64,000 nt of DNA from VRUE01 sp963745915 (GCA_963745915.1 CAVUZA010000002.1:620001-684000), one strand, 5' to 3'. Counted from the stretch's first letter, positions 43,269 through 52,411 are shown. Translations and numbers: made by a program. Notes: generated by a model not told the origin, from the letters alone.

Positions 43269-43817
43269 CTAGAACGGCAGCGTCTCGCCGACCTCGGCGA
43301 GCGTCGGCGCGGCCTCGTCGCGGGGGCTGAGCAGCGGCTCGGCGACCGGCCACTCGACAGCGACCTCGGGGTCGTTCCAGGCGATGCCGGACTCGGTCGC
43401 CGGGTCATAGGTGCTGGAGCAGAGGTAGGCGACGTCGGCGACCTCGCTGAGCACGGCGAAGCCGTGGCCGAAGCCGACCGGGACGAAGAGCTGGCGGTGG
43501 GCCTCGTCGTCGAGCACATGGCCCTCCCACTCGCCGTAGGTGGGCGAGCCGCGGCGCAGGTCGACGGCGACGTCGAAGATCCGGCCCCGCGGGCAGCGGA
43601 CCAGCTTCGCCTGCCCCGGCTCAGTCTGGAAGTGCAGGCCGCGCAGCGTCCCCTGGCGCGAGCGCGAGTGGTTGTGCTGGACGAACTCGACGTCGACGCC
43701 GTGCTCGGCCCAGAGGTCGCGGCGGAAGCTCTCGACCATGAAGCCGCGCTCGTCGCCGTGGACCTGCGGCTCGAGCAGGACGACCCCGTCGAGCTTCGTC
43801 TCCAGGCGCCTCAGCAC
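43269..43817 (-). CDS. rmlC: dTDP-4-dehydrorhamnose 3,5-epimerase
   Basis: RmlC epimerises C3 and C5 of dTDP-4-keto-6-deoxyglucose in L-rhamnose synthesis. The 182 residues of the cupin-like fold include HGDERGFMVESFRRDLW, FVQHNHSRSRQGTLRGLHFQ (catalytic His), KLVRCPRGRIFDVAVDLR and FVPVGFGHGFAVLSE. GTG at 43817 shares one base with the rmlB stop. It is the last gene of the minus-strand rmlADBC operon. The long upstream frame to 45059 is read antisense-like through rmlB and is not part of it. Confidence 0.96.
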   Translation of the reverse strand: MLRRLETKLDGVVLLEPQVHGDERGFMVESFRRDLWAEHGVDVEFVQHNHSRSRQGTLRGLHFQTEPGQAKLVRCPRGRIFDVAVDLRRGSPTYGEWEGHVLDDEAHRQLFVPVGFGHGFAVLSEVADVAYLCSSTYDPATESGIAWNDPEVAVEWPVAEPLLSPRDEAAPTLAEVGETLPF

Positions 43818-44800
43818 TAGCCCAGGGCCTTGCCGTACTGCCGTTCGTAGTACCCGCGGTACTCGCCGGAGCGGATCGGCTCCCACCACTCCCCGTTCTC
43901 GCGGTACCACTGCACGGTGCGCTCCAGCCCCTCGGCGAAGTGGACCTCGGCCTCCCAGCCGAGGTCGCGCTTCAGCTTCTCGGAGGCGAGCGAGTAGCGG
44001 CGGTCGTGGCCGGGCCGGTCGGTGACGTACTCGATCAGCGACTCGTCGGCGCCGGTCAGCTCGATCACCCGCTTCACCACCTCGATGTTCTCGCACTCGT
44101 CGGGGCCGCCTACGTTGTAGGCCTCGCCGGGACGGCCGCGCTCGAGGACGGTGTGGATGCCGCGGCAGAAGTCCTCTACGTAGAGCCAGTTGCGCACCTG
44201 GCGCCCGTCGCCGTAGACCGGCAGCGAGTCGCCGTGCAGCGCGTTCAGCACCATCAGCGGGATCAGCTTCTCCGGGTACTGGCGCGGGCCGTAGTTGTTG
44301 GAGCCGCGCACGATCGAGGCCTCGAGCCCGTAGGTGTGGAAGTGGGCGGCGACGAGCAGGTCGCCGGCCGCCTTGGTCGCCGAGTAGGGCGAGGAGGGGT
44401 CGAGCGGCGAGGCCTCGGTGAAGGAGCCGGACTCGATCGAGCCGTAGACCTCGTCGGTGGAGACCTGCAGGTAGCGACCCACCCCCAGCTCGCGGGCGGC
44501 GTCGAGCAGGGTGCCGGTGCCGATCACGTGGGTGCGGGCGAAGGCGTCCTGGTCGTCGATCGAGCGGTCGACGTGGGACTCGGCGGCGAAGTTGACGACC
44601 GCGTCGCAGCCCTCCATCGCCTCGCGCACGGCCGCCGGGTCGGCGATGTCGCCGACGACGAGGTCGGTGCCCTCGGGCAGGTTCTCGCGCCGCCCGGCGT
44701 AGGTGAGCTTGTCGAGCACCCGCACCTCGTGCTCGCCGCCGACGAGGCGCACGTAGGTCGAGCCGATGAAACCGGCGGCGCCGGTGACCAGGATCCTCAC
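43817..44800 (-). CDS. rmlB: dTDP-glucose 4,6-dehydratase
   Basis: RmlB converts dTDP-glucose to the 4-keto-6-deoxy sugar with bound NAD. The 327 residues show ILVTGAAGFIGSTYVR (GxxGxxG), VSTDEVYGSIE (Asp-Glu acid/base pair), SPYSATKAAGDLL (YxxxK) and NNYGPRQYPEKLIPLM. GTG at 44800 is preceded eight bases upstream by TAGCCT, so it may also be transcribed independently of rmlAD by a leaderless promoter. It lies 33 bases after rmlD. Confidence 0.97.
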   Translation of the reverse strand: MRILVTGAAGFIGSTYVRLVGGEHEVRVLDKLTYAGRRENLPEGTDLVVGDIADPAAVREAMEGCDAVVNFAAESHVDRSIDDQDAFARTHVIGTGTLLDAARELGVGRYLQVSTDEVYGSIESGSFTEASPLDPSSPYSATKAAGDLLVAAHFHTYGLEASIVRGSNNYGPRQYPEKLIPLMVLNALHGDSLPVYGDGRQVRNWLYVEDFCRGIHTVLERGRPGEAYNVGGPDECENIEVVKRVIELTGADESLIEYVTDRPGHDRRYSLASEKLKRDLGWEAEVHFAEGLERTVQWYRENGEWWEPIRSGEYRGYYERQYGKALG

Positions 44801-44808
44801 GCGGCGGA

Positions 44809-44814
44809 AGGCTA
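44809..44814 (-). promoter_or_regulatory. -10 box (TAGCCT) of internal rmlB promoter
   Basis: TAGCCT on the minus strand, eight bases before the GTG at 44800, inside the gap between rmlD and rmlB. Confidence 0.45.
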
Positions 44815-44833
44815 GCGGGCGATGCCTCGAACG

Positions 44834-45694
44834 TCAGTCTGCTCCGCCGGTCTCTCGCTCGCTGTCGCGCTGGGCGAGGTAGGCGGCGAGGCCGTCGTGC
44901 CAGTCGGGCAGCTCGATCGCGTGCTGGCGCTGGCTGGTGAGCGCCGAGAAGGGCGGCCGGGGGGCCGGGCGGCCGAGCATCTCGGTCGTCGCCGAGAGCA
45001 CCCGGCAGTCGACCTGGGCCTGCTCGAAGATCTCGCGGGCGAACTCGTACCAGGAGCACTGACCGGCGGCGGCCATGTGGTGGATGCCGAACTCGACCCC
45101 CTCGATCAGCCGCACGATCCCGTGCGCGAGGTGCCAGGTGTAGGTCGGCGAGCCGACCTGGTCGCGAACGACCAGCACCTCGTTCTGCGTCTGCGCCAGG
45201 CGCAGCATCGTCTCGACGAAGTTGCCGCCGCCGAGGCCGAAGAGCCAGGAGGAGCGGACGACGAAGTGACGTTTGTTGGCGGCCGCGGTCGCCTCCTCGC
45301 CGGCCAGCTTGGTGCGGCCGTAGGCGGAGAGCGGCGCGGTCTGGTCAGTCTCGACATAGGGCGCGCCCTTGGCGCCGTCGAAGACGTAGTCGCTGGAGAC
45401 GTAGACGACGCTGGCGCCGACGGCGGCTGCTGCTGCCGCGACGTTGCCCGCACCGGGCCCGTTGACGGCAAGCGCCTCCGCCTCGGCCTCCTCGGCGCCG
45501 TCGACGTCGGTCCAGGCGGCGCAGTTGATCACCGCGTCGGGCCGCTCGCCCTCGATCCGCGCTGTCGCCGCCGCCTCGTCGCCGACGTCGAGCTCGTTGT
45601 GCCCGTAGCCGACCACCTCGTGCCCGGCGTTGCCGGCGGCCAGCACCACGTCGCGCCCGAGCATGCCGCCCGCGCCGGCGACCAGAACCTTCAT
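44834..45694 (-). CDS. rmlD: dTDP-4-dehydrorhamnose reductase
   Basis: RmlD makes the last step to dTDP-L-rhamnose using NAD(P)H. The 286 residues begin KVLVAGAGGMLGRDVV and include VINCAAWTDVDGAEE, YVSSDYVFDGAKGAPY, and SAYGRTKLAGEE (YxxxK), followed by RSSWLFG. All are family signatures. ATG at 45694 overlaps the rmlA stop by one base (TAATG), so translation is coupled. Confidence 0.96.
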   Translation of the reverse strand: MKVLVAGAGGMLGRDVVLAAGNAGHEVVGYGHNELDVGDEAAATARIEGERPDAVINCAAWTDVDGAEEAEAEALAVNGPGAGNVAAAAAAVGASVVYVSSDYVFDGAKGAPYVETDQTAPLSAYGRTKLAGEEATAAANKRHFVVRSSWLFGLGGGNFVETMLRLAQTQNEVLVVRDQVGSPTYTWHLAHGIVRLIEGVEFGIHHMAAAGQCSWYEFAREIFEQAQVDCRVLSATTEMLGRPAPRPPFSALTSQRQHAIELPDWHDGLAAYLAQRDSERETGGAD

Positions 45695-46770
45695 TAGATG
45701 ATCTCGATCTCGGATTTGTCGCCGACCAGCATGCGCAGAGTCTTGGGCATGCCGTCGGAGCGGGTCAGCTTGACTTCGCGGCCGAGCAGGCTGGCCTCGA
45801 GGCGGGTGCCGAGATCCTCGACCACAGAGCCGCTGAGGACGATCGAGTGCTCGACTTCGGAGCGGCAGACGCGGACCTCGTCGCCGATCGAGGTGTAGGG
45901 GCCGACGTAGGCGTCCTCGATCCGGGCGCCGGCGCCGATCACGACCGGGCCGCGGATCACCGAGCCGCTGACCGTCGCGCCGGGCTCGACCACGACCCGC
46001 CCCTCGATCCGCGAGGCGTCGTCGACCTCGCCTTCGATCCGGCCCTCGATCTCCTCGAGCACGAGCCGGTTGGCCTCGAGCATGTCGGCCAGCTGGCCGG
46101 TGTCCTTCCACCAGCCGCCGACCACCTCCGAGCGCACCGCCCTGTCCTGCTCGATCAGGCTCTGGATCGCCTCGGTGATCTCCAGCTCGCCGCGCCACGA
46201 GGGCTGCAGGGCGCGGGCGGCGTCGAAGATCGCCGGCGCGAAGAGGTAGACGCCGACCAGCGCCAGGTTCGAGGGCGGGTCCTTGGGCTTCTCGACCAGG
46301 CGCACGATCCGCTCGCCGTCGAGCTCGGCCACCCCGTAGGACTGCGGGTCGTCGACCGGGGTGAGCAGGATCAGGGCGTCGGGCTGCTCGGCGCGGAAGG
46401 TCGAGACCAGACCGCGCAGGCCGTCGGCGAGCAGGTTGTCGCCGAGGTACATGACGAAGGGCGAGCCGCCGATGAACTCCTCCGCGGTCAGCACCGCGTG
46501 GGCCAGCCCGGCCGGCTCGTCCTGGACGATGTAGGTGATCTTGGCGCCGAAGGCCGAGCCGTCGCCGGCCGCCTCGCGGATCTCCTCGCCGGTCTCCGGG
46601 GCGATGATGATCCCGATCTCGGTCACCCCGGCATCGACCAGGGCCTCGATCCCGTAGAAGAGCACGGGCTTGTTGGCGACTGGCACCAACTGCTTGGCCG
46701 AGGTGTGGGTGATCGGCCGCAGCCGCGTCCCGGCCCCGCCGGAGAGAATCAGGCCCTTGAGGTCTTGCAC
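45694..46770 (-). CDS. rmlA: Glucose-1-phosphate thymidylyltransferase, long form with beta-helix tail
   Basis: RmlA makes dTDP-glucose from dTTP and glucose-1-phosphate. The 358 residues begin KGLILSGGAGTRLRPITHTS with the nucleotidyltransferase G-rich motif and have QDEPAGLAHAV, YLGDNLL and VEKPKDPPSNLALVG. A C-terminal left-handed beta-helix follows (about residues 250-350), so it is the longer archaeal/actinobacterial-like form rather than the 290-residue enterobacterial one. The start at 46770 has TAGCCT eight bases upstream. It heads rmlA-rmlD-rmlB-rmlC. Confidence 0.95.
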   Translation of the reverse strand: MQDLKGLILSGGAGTRLRPITHTSAKQLVPVANKPVLFYGIEALVDAGVTEIGIIIAPETGEEIREAAGDGSAFGAKITYIVQDEPAGLAHAVLTAEEFIGGSPFVMYLGDNLLADGLRGLVSTFRAEQPDALILLTPVDDPQSYGVAELDGERIVRLVEKPKDPPSNLALVGVYLFAPAIFDAARALQPSWRGELEITEAIQSLIEQDRAVRSEVVGGWWKDTGQLADMLEANRLVLEEIEGRIEGEVDDASRIEGRVVVEPGATVSGSVIRGPVVIGAGARIEDAYVGPYTSIGDEVRVCRSEVEHSIVLSGSVVEDLGTRLEASLLGREVKLTRSDGMPKTLRMLVGDKSEIEII

Positions 46771-46778
46771 GGCCGGGA

Positions 46779-46784
46779 AGGCTA
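46779..46784 (-). promoter_or_regulatory. -10 box (TAGCCT) of rmlADBC operon
   Basis: TAGCCT on the minus strand, eight bases before the rmlA start; same spacing as for rmlB. Confidence 0.5.
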
Positions 46785-46815
46785 TCGGCGTGGCGCGAGT
46801 AGGGGGGAATCGTCC

Positions 46816-46853
46816 GGAATTGAGCTAATTTCGGGTCAAATTAGCTCAATTCC
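46816..46853. promoter_or_regulatory. AT-rich perfect inverted repeat between rmlA and divergent glycosyltransferase
   Basis: GGAATTGAGCTAATTT (46816-46831) and its complement (46838-46853) are separated by CGGGTC; a partial third copy (GATTAGCTCGAT) follows at 46859-46870. Its AT content stands out sharply. Lying between two divergent -10 boxes, it is a candidate operator; the binding protein is unknown. Confidence 0.6.
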
Positions 46854-46913
46854 GCGTTGATTAGCTCGATATGCACGGCGATGCCTGCGCTGCAACGCCA
46901 CCTGATGCCCGGC

Positions 46914-46919
46914 TATCGT
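46914..46919 (+). promoter_or_regulatory. -10 box (TATCGT) of GT2 gene
   Basis: TATCGT ends ten bases before the ATG at 46930. Confidence 0.45.
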
Positions 46920-46929
46920 CGCGCCGACG

Positions 46930-47754
46930 ATGAGCCCGAACGCGCCGCAAGCCACAATCGACGTCGCGATCGTCAACTGGAACACCGCCGACGCGGCGCT
47001 GGCGGCGGCGCGCGCCTATCTGGGCTCGGAGGGGATCGAGGCGCGGGTGACGGTCTTCGACAACGCCTCGCGGGCCGAGCAGCGCGAGATCCTGCGCGGC
47101 GGGTGCCCCGAGGGGGCGCGGCTGGAGCTGAGCGAGGAGAACCTCGGCTACGGCACGGCGGCGAACCGGGCGCTGGGCCCCGGCCGGGCGGAGCTGGTCT
47201 GCGTCAGCAACGCCGACGTGCTACCCGAGCCCGGAGCGCTGGCGGCGATGGCCGCGGTGGCGCTCGCCGAGCCCGGCGCCGGCATGGTCGGGCCGGTCTT
47301 CGGCGGCGACACCGACCGCTACCACGCCGCCCTGCCGGGGACGGCGACGATGCTGGCGCGGATCTTCGCCGGCTCGGCGGGCGAGCGGCGCCAGCCGAGC
47401 CCGGCGCCCGGGCAGGTGGCCGAGGTCGGCCAGCCCTCCGGCGCCTGCTTCGTCGTGCGCCGCGAGCTCTGGGAGCGGCTCGGCGGCTTCGACGAGGGCT
47501 TCTTCCTCTGGTACGAGGACGTCGACCTGGCGCGGCGGCTACACGATCGCGGGCAGCGCAACCTCGTCGTCGGCGCGGCCCCGGTCGGGCACGCCGGCGC
47601 CGAGGCCTTCGCCCAGGTCGACCGCCGCCGCCAGCAGGCGATCCGCCTCGACTCGGTCGAGCGCTACATTCGCCTCCACCACCGGCGGGCGATGCCGGTG
47701 GCCGCACCGCTGCTTAGGCTCTCCCGGCGCCTTAGAGCAGGCGCCGCCGCATGA
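46930..47754 (+). CDS. GT2 glycosyltransferase
   Basis: The 274 residues show the GT-A fold of rhamnosyl-/galactofuranosyltransferase-like enzymes: IDVAIVNWNTADAALAAARA, VFDNASRAEQRE, NLGYGTAANRAL, CVSNADVLPEPG (metal-binding Asn-Ala-Asp), and FFLWYEDVDLARRLHDRG. It starts a six-gene plus-strand run (to 54476) in which most genes overlap by 1-4 bases, including polymerase and flippase. Substrate not predictable. Confidence 0.88.
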   Translation: MSPNAPQATIDVAIVNWNTADAALAAARAYLGSEGIEARVTVFDNASRAEQREILRGGCPEGARLELSEENLGYGTAANRALGPGRAELVCVSNADVLPEPGALAAMAAVALAEPGAGMVGPVFGGDTDRYHAALPGTATMLARIFAGSAGERRQPSPAPGQVAEVGQPSGACFVVRRELWERLGGFDEGFFLWYEDVDLARRLHDRGQRNLVVGAAPVGHAGAEAFAQVDRRRQQAIRLDSVERYIRLHHRRAMPVAAPLLRLSRRLRAGAAA

Positions 47755-48662
47755 ACTCGATCTCGGTCGTCATACCAACCAAGGACCGCCCCGAGGCGCT
47801 GGCGCGGACGCTCGACGCGCTGCAGGCGCAGCGCCTCGACGCGGCGCGCGCCGAGATCGTCGTCGCCGACAACGGCTCCGGCGAGGCGGCGCTCGCCGAG
47901 CTGAGGCGGCGACCGCCGGACGGGGCGATCCCGCTGCGCGTGATCGAGCACCCCGAGGGCGGCCCCGCCGCCGCCCGCAACGCCGCCGCGGCAGCGGCCG
48001 AGGGTGAGCTGCTGCTCTTCCTCGGCGACGACACCGAGCCCGACGGCGAGGGCCTGCTGCAGAGCCACATCGACCTGCACACCGCCCGGCCCGAGGCCGA
48101 CTACGGCGTGCTCGGGCGGATCACCTGGAACCCGCGCCGGCCGGTCACCCCCTTCATGCGCTGGCTCGAGAACGGCGGTCCGCAGTTCCACTACGGCGAG
48201 ATCGAGGCCGGGCCGGTCGACGCGGCCAGCTACTTCTACAGCTCCCACGCCTCGCTCAAGCGCCCCTTCTTCGAGCGCCTCGGCGGCTTCGACGAGCGCT
48301 TCCCGACCGCCGCGGTCGAGGACACCGAGCTCGGCGTGCGCCTCGCCGACGCCGGCCTCGAGCTCGACTACCACCCCGAGCTGCTCGTCCTCCACGACCA
48401 CCCGACCACCCCGGCCCAGTCGCTGCGCCGCTCGGTCGCCGTCGGCCGCTCGGCCGCCCTCTACAACCGGCTGCGCCCCGAGCGCCCCCATCCCGGCGTG
48501 CAGCCCCCGCACGGCCTCGCCTGGTCGGCCGTCCGCGCCGCCTCCCCCCTGCTCGGCGCCCTCGCCCAGCTGCCCCTGCCCGGCGGCCTGCGCGAGCGCG
48601 TCTGGCTGGCGATGACCCGCAGCGGCTACGCCCGCGGCTACCGGCTGGGAGCGGCCCGGTGA
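47751..48662 (+). CDS. GT2 glycosyltransferase
   Basis: 303 residues: SISVVIPTKDRPEALARTL, IVVADNGSGEAAL, PAAARNAAAAAAEGELLLFLGDDTEP with the DDxE metal motif, then FFERLGGFDERFPTAAVEDTELGVRL. This matches chondroitin/mycofactocin-like GT2 enzymes. ATG overlaps the preceding stop by four bases (ATGA), and its own stop overlaps the polymerase start (GTGA), so translation is coupled. Confidence 0.88.
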   Translation: MNSISVVIPTKDRPEALARTLDALQAQRLDAARAEIVVADNGSGEAALAELRRRPPDGAIPLRVIEHPEGGPAAARNAAAAAAEGELLLFLGDDTEPDGEGLLQSHIDLHTARPEADYGVLGRITWNPRRPVTPFMRWLENGGPQFHYGEIEAGPVDAASYFYSSHASLKRPFFERLGGFDERFPTAAVEDTELGVRLADAGLELDYHPELLVLHDHPTTPAQSLRRSVAVGRSAALYNRLRPERPHPGVQPPHGLAWSAVRAASPLLGALAQLPLPGGLRERVWLAMTRSGYARGYRLGAAR

Positions 48663-50911
48663 CCCTGCGCCGCCTCAACGCCTCGCTGCTCTCGCCGCTG
48701 CTGCTCTTCCCCCTGGTCTGGGTGCTGACCGCCCTGCTCTCCCAGATCCACCTGCTGCGCATCCAGGACTCGTGGTCGACGGTGATGGTCGCCGTGGTGA
48801 TCGCCGTGCCGCTGGCCTTCATCGCCGGGGGGCTGATCGGGCAGGGGCTTGCGCTGAGCGCGACGGCGCTGTCGCGGACCCGACCGGAACTGCGCATGAG
48901 CGAGCGCAGCTTCCGTCGCCTGATCGTCGTCCTCGTCGCCATCGGCCTGCTTGCCGTCGCCTACCAGGTCGCCCGCTCCGGGCGCCCGCCACTGCTCAGC
49001 GGCAGCATCGACGACGCCCGCTTCGCCCAGGGCGGCCCGACGATCCTGCTCACCGACCTGCTGACGGTGGCCGTGATCCTGGCAATGACCCGGGCGCGCA
49101 ACATCCTGGCCCGGGAGTCGCGCTTCGAGCTCGGCCTCTCGATCCTGGCGCTCGGCGCCTTCGCCCTGCAGGCCGGGCGCGGCAACGTCGTGCTGCCGAT
49201 CGTCGTCGTGATCGTCGCCCGCTGGCTCTACTGGGGGCGGCCGAGTCCCTACCTGATCGCCGCCGGCGCGATCGCCGCCTTCCTCGCGATCTGCTTCGGC
49301 TTCTACCTGCGCACCTACCAGCACCCGTGGACCCCGTTCGAGTCCGAGCTCTTCGGCGAAGTGCTGCCCGGCATGCCGTTCTTCCTCAAGCCGCTGGTGC
49401 CGCTCTACCTGGCGCTGACCACCAACTTCGTCGCCCTGCAGGGCATCGTCGACCACTTTCCGACCGCCGCCCCCTACGGCCACGGCGTCTACGACGCAGT
49501 CGCCTTCGACAGCGTCTTCTCCGGCGCCAGGCACATCGGCGACGTCTCCGGCGCCCTGACCCCGCCCTGGGTGACGAGCACGGTCGCCGGCTCGTTCTGG
49601 GCGGACGGAGGCTTCCCCCTGCTGATCCCCGGCGTGGCCGTGACCGGCCTGCTCGCGGCCGGCACCTACGCCGCCGCGGCCAGAACGCTCTCCTTCCGCT
49701 GGGCGCTCGCCTCCGCCTACCTCACCTTCGTCGCCCTCTTCGGCCTCTACACGAACTTCTGGACCCAGCAGATCGACTGGCTGATCGTCGCGCCCCTGTT
49801 GCTCGCCTTCGGTGCATTCGCCGAAGACCCCGACCGGCCGCCAGGCGCGATCGGGTCCGCATGGGAGAAGATCAGGCGCATGGGGCATGAGCAGCGTGGG
49901 GCGACGGCGGTGCCCGCAGCACCCGCCGGGGAGCAATCGGCGGGCAGCGGTGACGGGAAGTCCGGGCGCTCCGCGGCGCGCGCGGCGATCCTCTCCGGCC
50001 TGGCCGCGCTGATCGTGCTCTTCGTCGCCGGGCTGATCGTCCAGCGCACGCTGCCCGAGCCCTTTCCGCTGGTCAAGACGATGCCGCTGCCGGCATCGGT
50101 GGCCGACGCCGACGCGATCTTCACCGACAGCGGCCGCGGCGCCGACAACACCCAGGTCTACTGGGTCAACCGGCGCGGGCGGAGCGTGCGCCTGCACGTC
50201 TTCGACCCGGTCAGCAGACGAACGAGGTCCACCGGCTTCCGCTCCTCCGGCCTGCCCGGCGAGACCTATTACGACGTCGGCTCCTGGCTGCCGATGGCGA
50301 TCCCGGCGATCTTCGAAATCCAGCAGGCGCCCGAGAAGATCTTCGTCACCGTGCGGCGCAGCGACAACGGCGCGGTGGTCAACCGCTACTCGCGGACCCT
50401 GGGCGCGCCCACCGACGACACCACCCGCAGCTTCGAAATCGCCTCCTACGACGCGCCCCGCGCCGACCTGCTGATCGTCGACCGCGGGCAGACGACCTCG
50501 CGGGCGCGCATCAGCGTCCTCTCGGGCGAGTCCGGCTTCCGCGCCCAGGCCTACGGCACCGACCTCCCCTTCCGCGGCGCCGGGCCGCGCGAATGGTCGG
50601 TCAGCATCGGCGAACTCGCCGGCAAGACCTTCCCCGACGGCCGCGTGGCGACGCCGAAGCCGGACCTGCTCCTCTTCCAGCGCGACCCCGACCGCAAGCA
50701 CACGAACCTGAAGGTGATCCCGGGGGAGGAAAACTTCCGCGGCTTCACCTACCAGCGCGACATCGACGAGCCCGGCGACCTGCCGCCGAGCCGCCTCTTC
50801 CTGCAGGGCTCCTGGCTGGGCGCTCCGTCGGTCTTCGAGGTCGTGCCCGACGCACCGGGCGGCCCGCTGCTGAAGATCTTCGACATCCAACCGCCGGCCG
50901 GCCTGCTCTAG
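48659..50911 (+). CDS. Wzy-like polysaccharide polymerase with C-terminal extracytoplasmic beta domain
   Basis: Residues 1-400 of 750 carry about 11 membrane segments, with a periplasmic SGSIDDARFAQGGPT loop, an AGRGNVVLPIVVVIVA segment and a GSFWADGGFPLLIPGV loop, as in O-antigen/oligosaccharide repeat polymerases. A further TM (about 440-460, AAILSGLAALIVLFVAGLIV) leads to a 285-residue soluble beta-rich region with repeated short motifs (RADLLIVDRG, KPDLLLFQRDP) resembling FG-GAP/VCBS propeller blades. The combination is unusual. It begins with an overlapping GTG and is followed at once by the flippase gene. Confidence 0.78.
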   Translation: MTLRRLNASLLSPLLLFPLVWVLTALLSQIHLLRIQDSWSTVMVAVVIAVPLAFIAGGLIGQGLALSATALSRTRPELRMSERSFRRLIVVLVAIGLLAVAYQVARSGRPPLLSGSIDDARFAQGGPTILLTDLLTVAVILAMTRARNILARESRFELGLSILALGAFALQAGRGNVVLPIVVVIVARWLYWGRPSPYLIAAGAIAAFLAICFGFYLRTYQHPWTPFESELFGEVLPGMPFFLKPLVPLYLALTTNFVALQGIVDHFPTAAPYGHGVYDAVAFDSVFSGARHIGDVSGALTPPWVTSTVAGSFWADGGFPLLIPGVAVTGLLAAGTYAAAARTLSFRWALASAYLTFVALFGLYTNFWTQQIDWLIVAPLLLAFGAFAEDPDRPPGAIGSAWEKIRRMGHEQRGATAVPAAPAGEQSAGSGDGKSGRSAARAAILSGLAALIVLFVAGLIVQRTLPEPFPLVKTMPLPASVADADAIFTDSGRGADNTQVYWVNRRGRSVRLHVFDPVSRRTRSTGFRSSGLPGETYYDVGSWLPMAIPAIFEIQQAPEKIFVTVRRSDNGAVVNRYSRTLGAPTDDTTRSFEIASYDAPRADLLIVDRGQTTSRARISVLSGESGFRAQAYGTDLPFRGAGPREWSVSIGELAGKTFPDGRVATPKPDLLLFQRDPDRKHTNLKVIPGEENFRGFTYQRDIDEPGDLPPSRLFLQGSWLGAPSVFEVVPDAPGGPLLKIFDIQPPAGLL

Positions 50912-52411
50912 GTGCCGGGCGACGAGGAGCTCCTCGGGGACGCGGAGCGGTTCGAGGCCGCCCAGCCGGCCGAGCCGGCGCTGGGGGCGGTCGCGGCCCG
51001 GGGCGTCGGCGTGCTGGTCGGGCGCACGCTGGGCCTGCAGCTGCTCACCGCCGGCGTCACCGTCCTCCTCGCCCGCATCCTCACCCCGGCCGACTACGGC
51101 CTCTTCGCCGTCGCGCTCGCCGTGCAGATGGTCGGCCAGCGCGCTGCCGAGCTGGGCCTGCCTGCGGCCCTGGTGCGCCTCGACGAGGATCCGACCCCGC
51201 AGCAGCAGGCGGCGGTGGCGGGAATGATGCTGGTCTTCGCGACGTCGTTGAGCGGCTTGCTGGTGCTCGTTGGCTTCGCCCTCGTGCCTGCCGCCGGTGG
51301 CGACAGCGAAGCGCTGCGGGTGATCGCCGTCTCGACCCTGGCGATGCCGCTCTATGCAGCGCGGGCGATGCCGATGGTGCTGATGGAGCGGCGCCTCGCC
51401 TTCGGCCGGGTGGCGATCGTGGAGACCGCCGACACCCTCGCCTTCAACGGCTTCGCCCTACTCGCGGCGCTCGCCGGGCTGGGCGCCTTCAGCCTCTCCG
51501 GCGCCGTGCCGGCCGGCGCCCTCGCCGGTGTCGTCGCCGCCTGGGCGATCCAGCCCTTTGTCCGCCGCCCGAGCCTCGACCTCGAGCCGGTGCGCCCGTT
51601 GTTCGGCTTCGGCGTCAGGATCAGCCTCCTGCAGGGCGTGTTCCTGCTGCGGGAGTTGGGCTTCGTCAGCATTCTGGCCGCGGTCGGCGGCGCGCCGCTT
51701 GCCGGCTTCTACGCGATGGCCAAGCGCCTCTTCTCCTTCCCGATCGCGCTCACCTCGGCCGTCGCCCGCGTCTCCTTCCCCGCCCTCTCGCGCGAACCGC
51801 AGCTGCGCCCCCAGCGCACCGCCCAGATCGCTGCGTTCACGGCGATCGCCGCCGGTCTGCCGCTGGCCCTGGTCGCCGGCGCCGCGCAACCCCTGATCTC
51901 GGTCGTGCTCGGCGACGAATGGCTGCCGACCACCGACATCGTCCTGGTCGGCTCGCTGGGGATGATGCTGACCGCCAGCGCCAGCGCCACCATGATCAGC
52001 TCCTTCATGGCCGACGGCAGGGCAGGCACCCCGCTCGCCTCGGCGGTCTCGGAAACGGCGGTGCTGCTGGCGATGGCCGCCGCAATCACGGTGCCGATGG
52101 GCGAGGCCGGCGTCGGCCTCGCCATCACCGTCTCGACCGCCGTCGGCCTGATTCCGCTGGCGATCGCGGCCCACCCCGTGGTCAGGCGCTCCCTGCTCGC
52201 CGTCGCCAAGGCGAGCGCGATCGCCGCCCTCGCGGCGAGCGCGGCCCAGCTGCTCGGCTTCGCCGAGGATGCCACCGGGCTCCTGCTCTCGCTGGCCGTC
52301 GTCACCGCGGTCTGGCTCCCGCTCGAGGTCCTATTCTCCCGCGACGAGATGAGGCGCGTCGTCAAAACCATCCGCCCGATCCTCGGGCGCCGAGGCACCG
52401 CGCCAGCATGA
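50912..52411 (+). CDS. Wzx-like lipid-linked oligosaccharide flippase
   Basis: 499 residues with about 12-14 membrane segments, a MATE/MVF-like polysaccharide transporter. The N-terminal half has GVLVGRTLGLQLLTAGVTVL and RILTPADYGLFAVAL (the family's opening motif), later LFGFGVRISLLQGVFLLREL. It carries undecaprenyl-PP oligosaccharides across the membrane for the neighbouring polymerase. GTG at 50912 follows the polymerase stop with no gap, and the stop overlaps the next ATG by four bases. Confidence 0.9.
   Translation: MPGDEELLGDAERFEAAQPAEPALGAVAARGVGVLVGRTLGLQLLTAGVTVLLARILTPADYGLFAVALAVQMVGQRAAELGLPAALVRLDEDPTPQQQAAVAGMMLVFATSLSGLLVLVGFALVPAAGGDSEALRVIAVSTLAMPLYAARAMPMVLMERRLAFGRVAIVETADTLAFNGFALLAALAGLGAFSLSGAVPAGALAGVVAAWAIQPFVRRPSLDLEPVRPLFGFGVRISLLQGVFLLRELGFVSILAAVGGAPLAGFYAMAKRLFSFPIALTSAVARVSFPALSREPQLRPQRTAQIAAFTAIAAGLPLALVAGAAQPLISVVLGDEWLPTTDIVLVGSLGMMLTASASATMISSFMADGRAGTPLASAVSETAVLLAMAAAITVPMGEAGVGLAITVSTAVGLIPLAIAAHPVVRRSLLAVAKASAIAALAASAAQLLGFAEDATGLLLSLAVVTAVWLPLEVLFSRDEMRRVVKTIRPILGRRGTAPA

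Noticed and set aside
43818..45059. Upstream extension of RmlC to 45059
   Set aside because: Reads through rmlB and part of rmlD in another frame; real RmlC starts at GTG 43817.
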